From IMG/VR virus record IMGVR_UViG_3300048597_000276, positions 1-53,909 of that record: a stretch of 53,909 bases of DNA, one strand, 5' to 3'. A model generated the notes under the pieces. It had not been told where the DNA came from and made no database searches. It saw only the letters and a program-made list of their open reading frames with translations. Shown in pieces: positions 53,774 to 53,909 of the stretch. The position numbers and the translations under genes were made by a program. The number at the start of each line of letters is the position of its first letter. The first letter of the stretch is position 1. The DNA comes from a virus.

Positions 53774-53909
53774 ATGGCTGACGTCGATCCGACCGCGAGC
53801 CAGGAGGCTCGCGCGCCCGAGCAGGAAACCTATGCCCAGGCGTCCGAGGACATGGGCAAGGCGCTGTGCGCGGCGGCCGGCGGCGCGTCCGCGGTGGTCG
53901 TCCTGGCGC
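53774..53909 (+). CDS. N-terminal part of a further gene (cut by window end)
   Basis: Starts at ATG 53774 behind CACAAGGAGAGAACG and stays open to the last base. 45 residues are visible, acidic at first (DVDPTASQEARAPEQETYAQ) and turning hydrophobic at the edge (AAAGGASAVVVLA), perhaps the start of a membrane helix. Family unknown. Confidence 0.6.
   Translation, partial: MADVDPTASQEARAPEQETYAQASEDMGKALCAAAGGASAVVVLA

Noticed and set aside
28835-53909. Insertion sequences or transposase genes
   Set aside because: No transposase motifs or terminal inverted repeats with target duplications were found in this region.

Overview
The window is one end of a GC-rich temperate siphovirus-type prophage with a scrap of host chromosome on its left. 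The junction is visible. On the minus strand at 525-571 lies the 3' part of a tRNA-Lys(CTT) gene (anticodon loop, T arm, acceptor 3' strand, CCA), but its 5' half is missing. This is what remains when a phage integrates into the 3' end of a tRNA gene. Bases 1-524 would then be host DNA (the tail end of a plus-strand gene), and everything from about 590 to the right edge would be phage. The other att site, the integrase and the main repressor are not in the window and probably lie to the right. The tRNA and the base composition suggest a high-GC proteobacterial host, perhaps an alphaproteobacterium; this is inference.

Left two thirds of the structural part (591-28604, all minus strand): a complete late module, read right to left. 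It holds small and large terminase, a portal fused to a MuF-like domain, an alanine/glycine-rich repeat protein, two small structural proteins, a Mu gpI-like protease/scaffold, a capsid cement protein and the major capsid protein. Next comes a 1008-residue glycosyltransferase/methyltransferase/glycosyltransferase fusion with its own terminator and promoter region. Then follow head-tail connector and tail-completion genes, tail terminator, major tail protein, two tail chaperone frames, a 1748-residue tape measure, a baseplate/tail-tip protein, a fibre-like protein, and a lysis cassette (holin-like, coiled-coil membrane protein, lipoprotein, M15 endolysin). Head genes resemble the Mu style (portal gp29, F, I families), but the tail is long and has no sheath, so a Siphoviridae-like morphology is inferred.

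Right part (28835-53909, nearly all plus strand): more than 50 short, tightly packed genes, many overlapping by ATGA, GTGA or TGATG. Recognisable members include DUF6011-, DUF2786-, DUF7007-, DUF3846-, DUF3085- and DUF3268-like proteins, two ParB-like proteins, a stand-alone RarA C-terminal domain, a SPOUT (TrmH-like) RNA methyltransferase, a PD-(D/E)XK nuclease-like gene broken by a frameshift, a TerB-like protein and a nucleotidyltransferase-like protein. In the middle (43117-44597) two genes run the other way: a ParB-like protein and a GT-A glycosyltransferase resembling the TET-associated glycosyltransferases of DNA base-modification systems.

Control logic: the plus-strand transcription units start with a repeated promoter/operator (a -35 near TTGACT, a 16-bp spacer, extended -10 TGCTAGTAT inside nested palindromes). 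A repeated leader ending CCTTCCGCAGGAG follows just before the ATG. Strong intrinsic terminators precede several of these promoters. Three intergenic stretches look like short non-coding RNA genes with their own promoter and terminator, the best at 51144-51264. The coordinated promoter/leader family, the two sugar-transfer modules and the candidate RNAs are the most interesting parts of the window.
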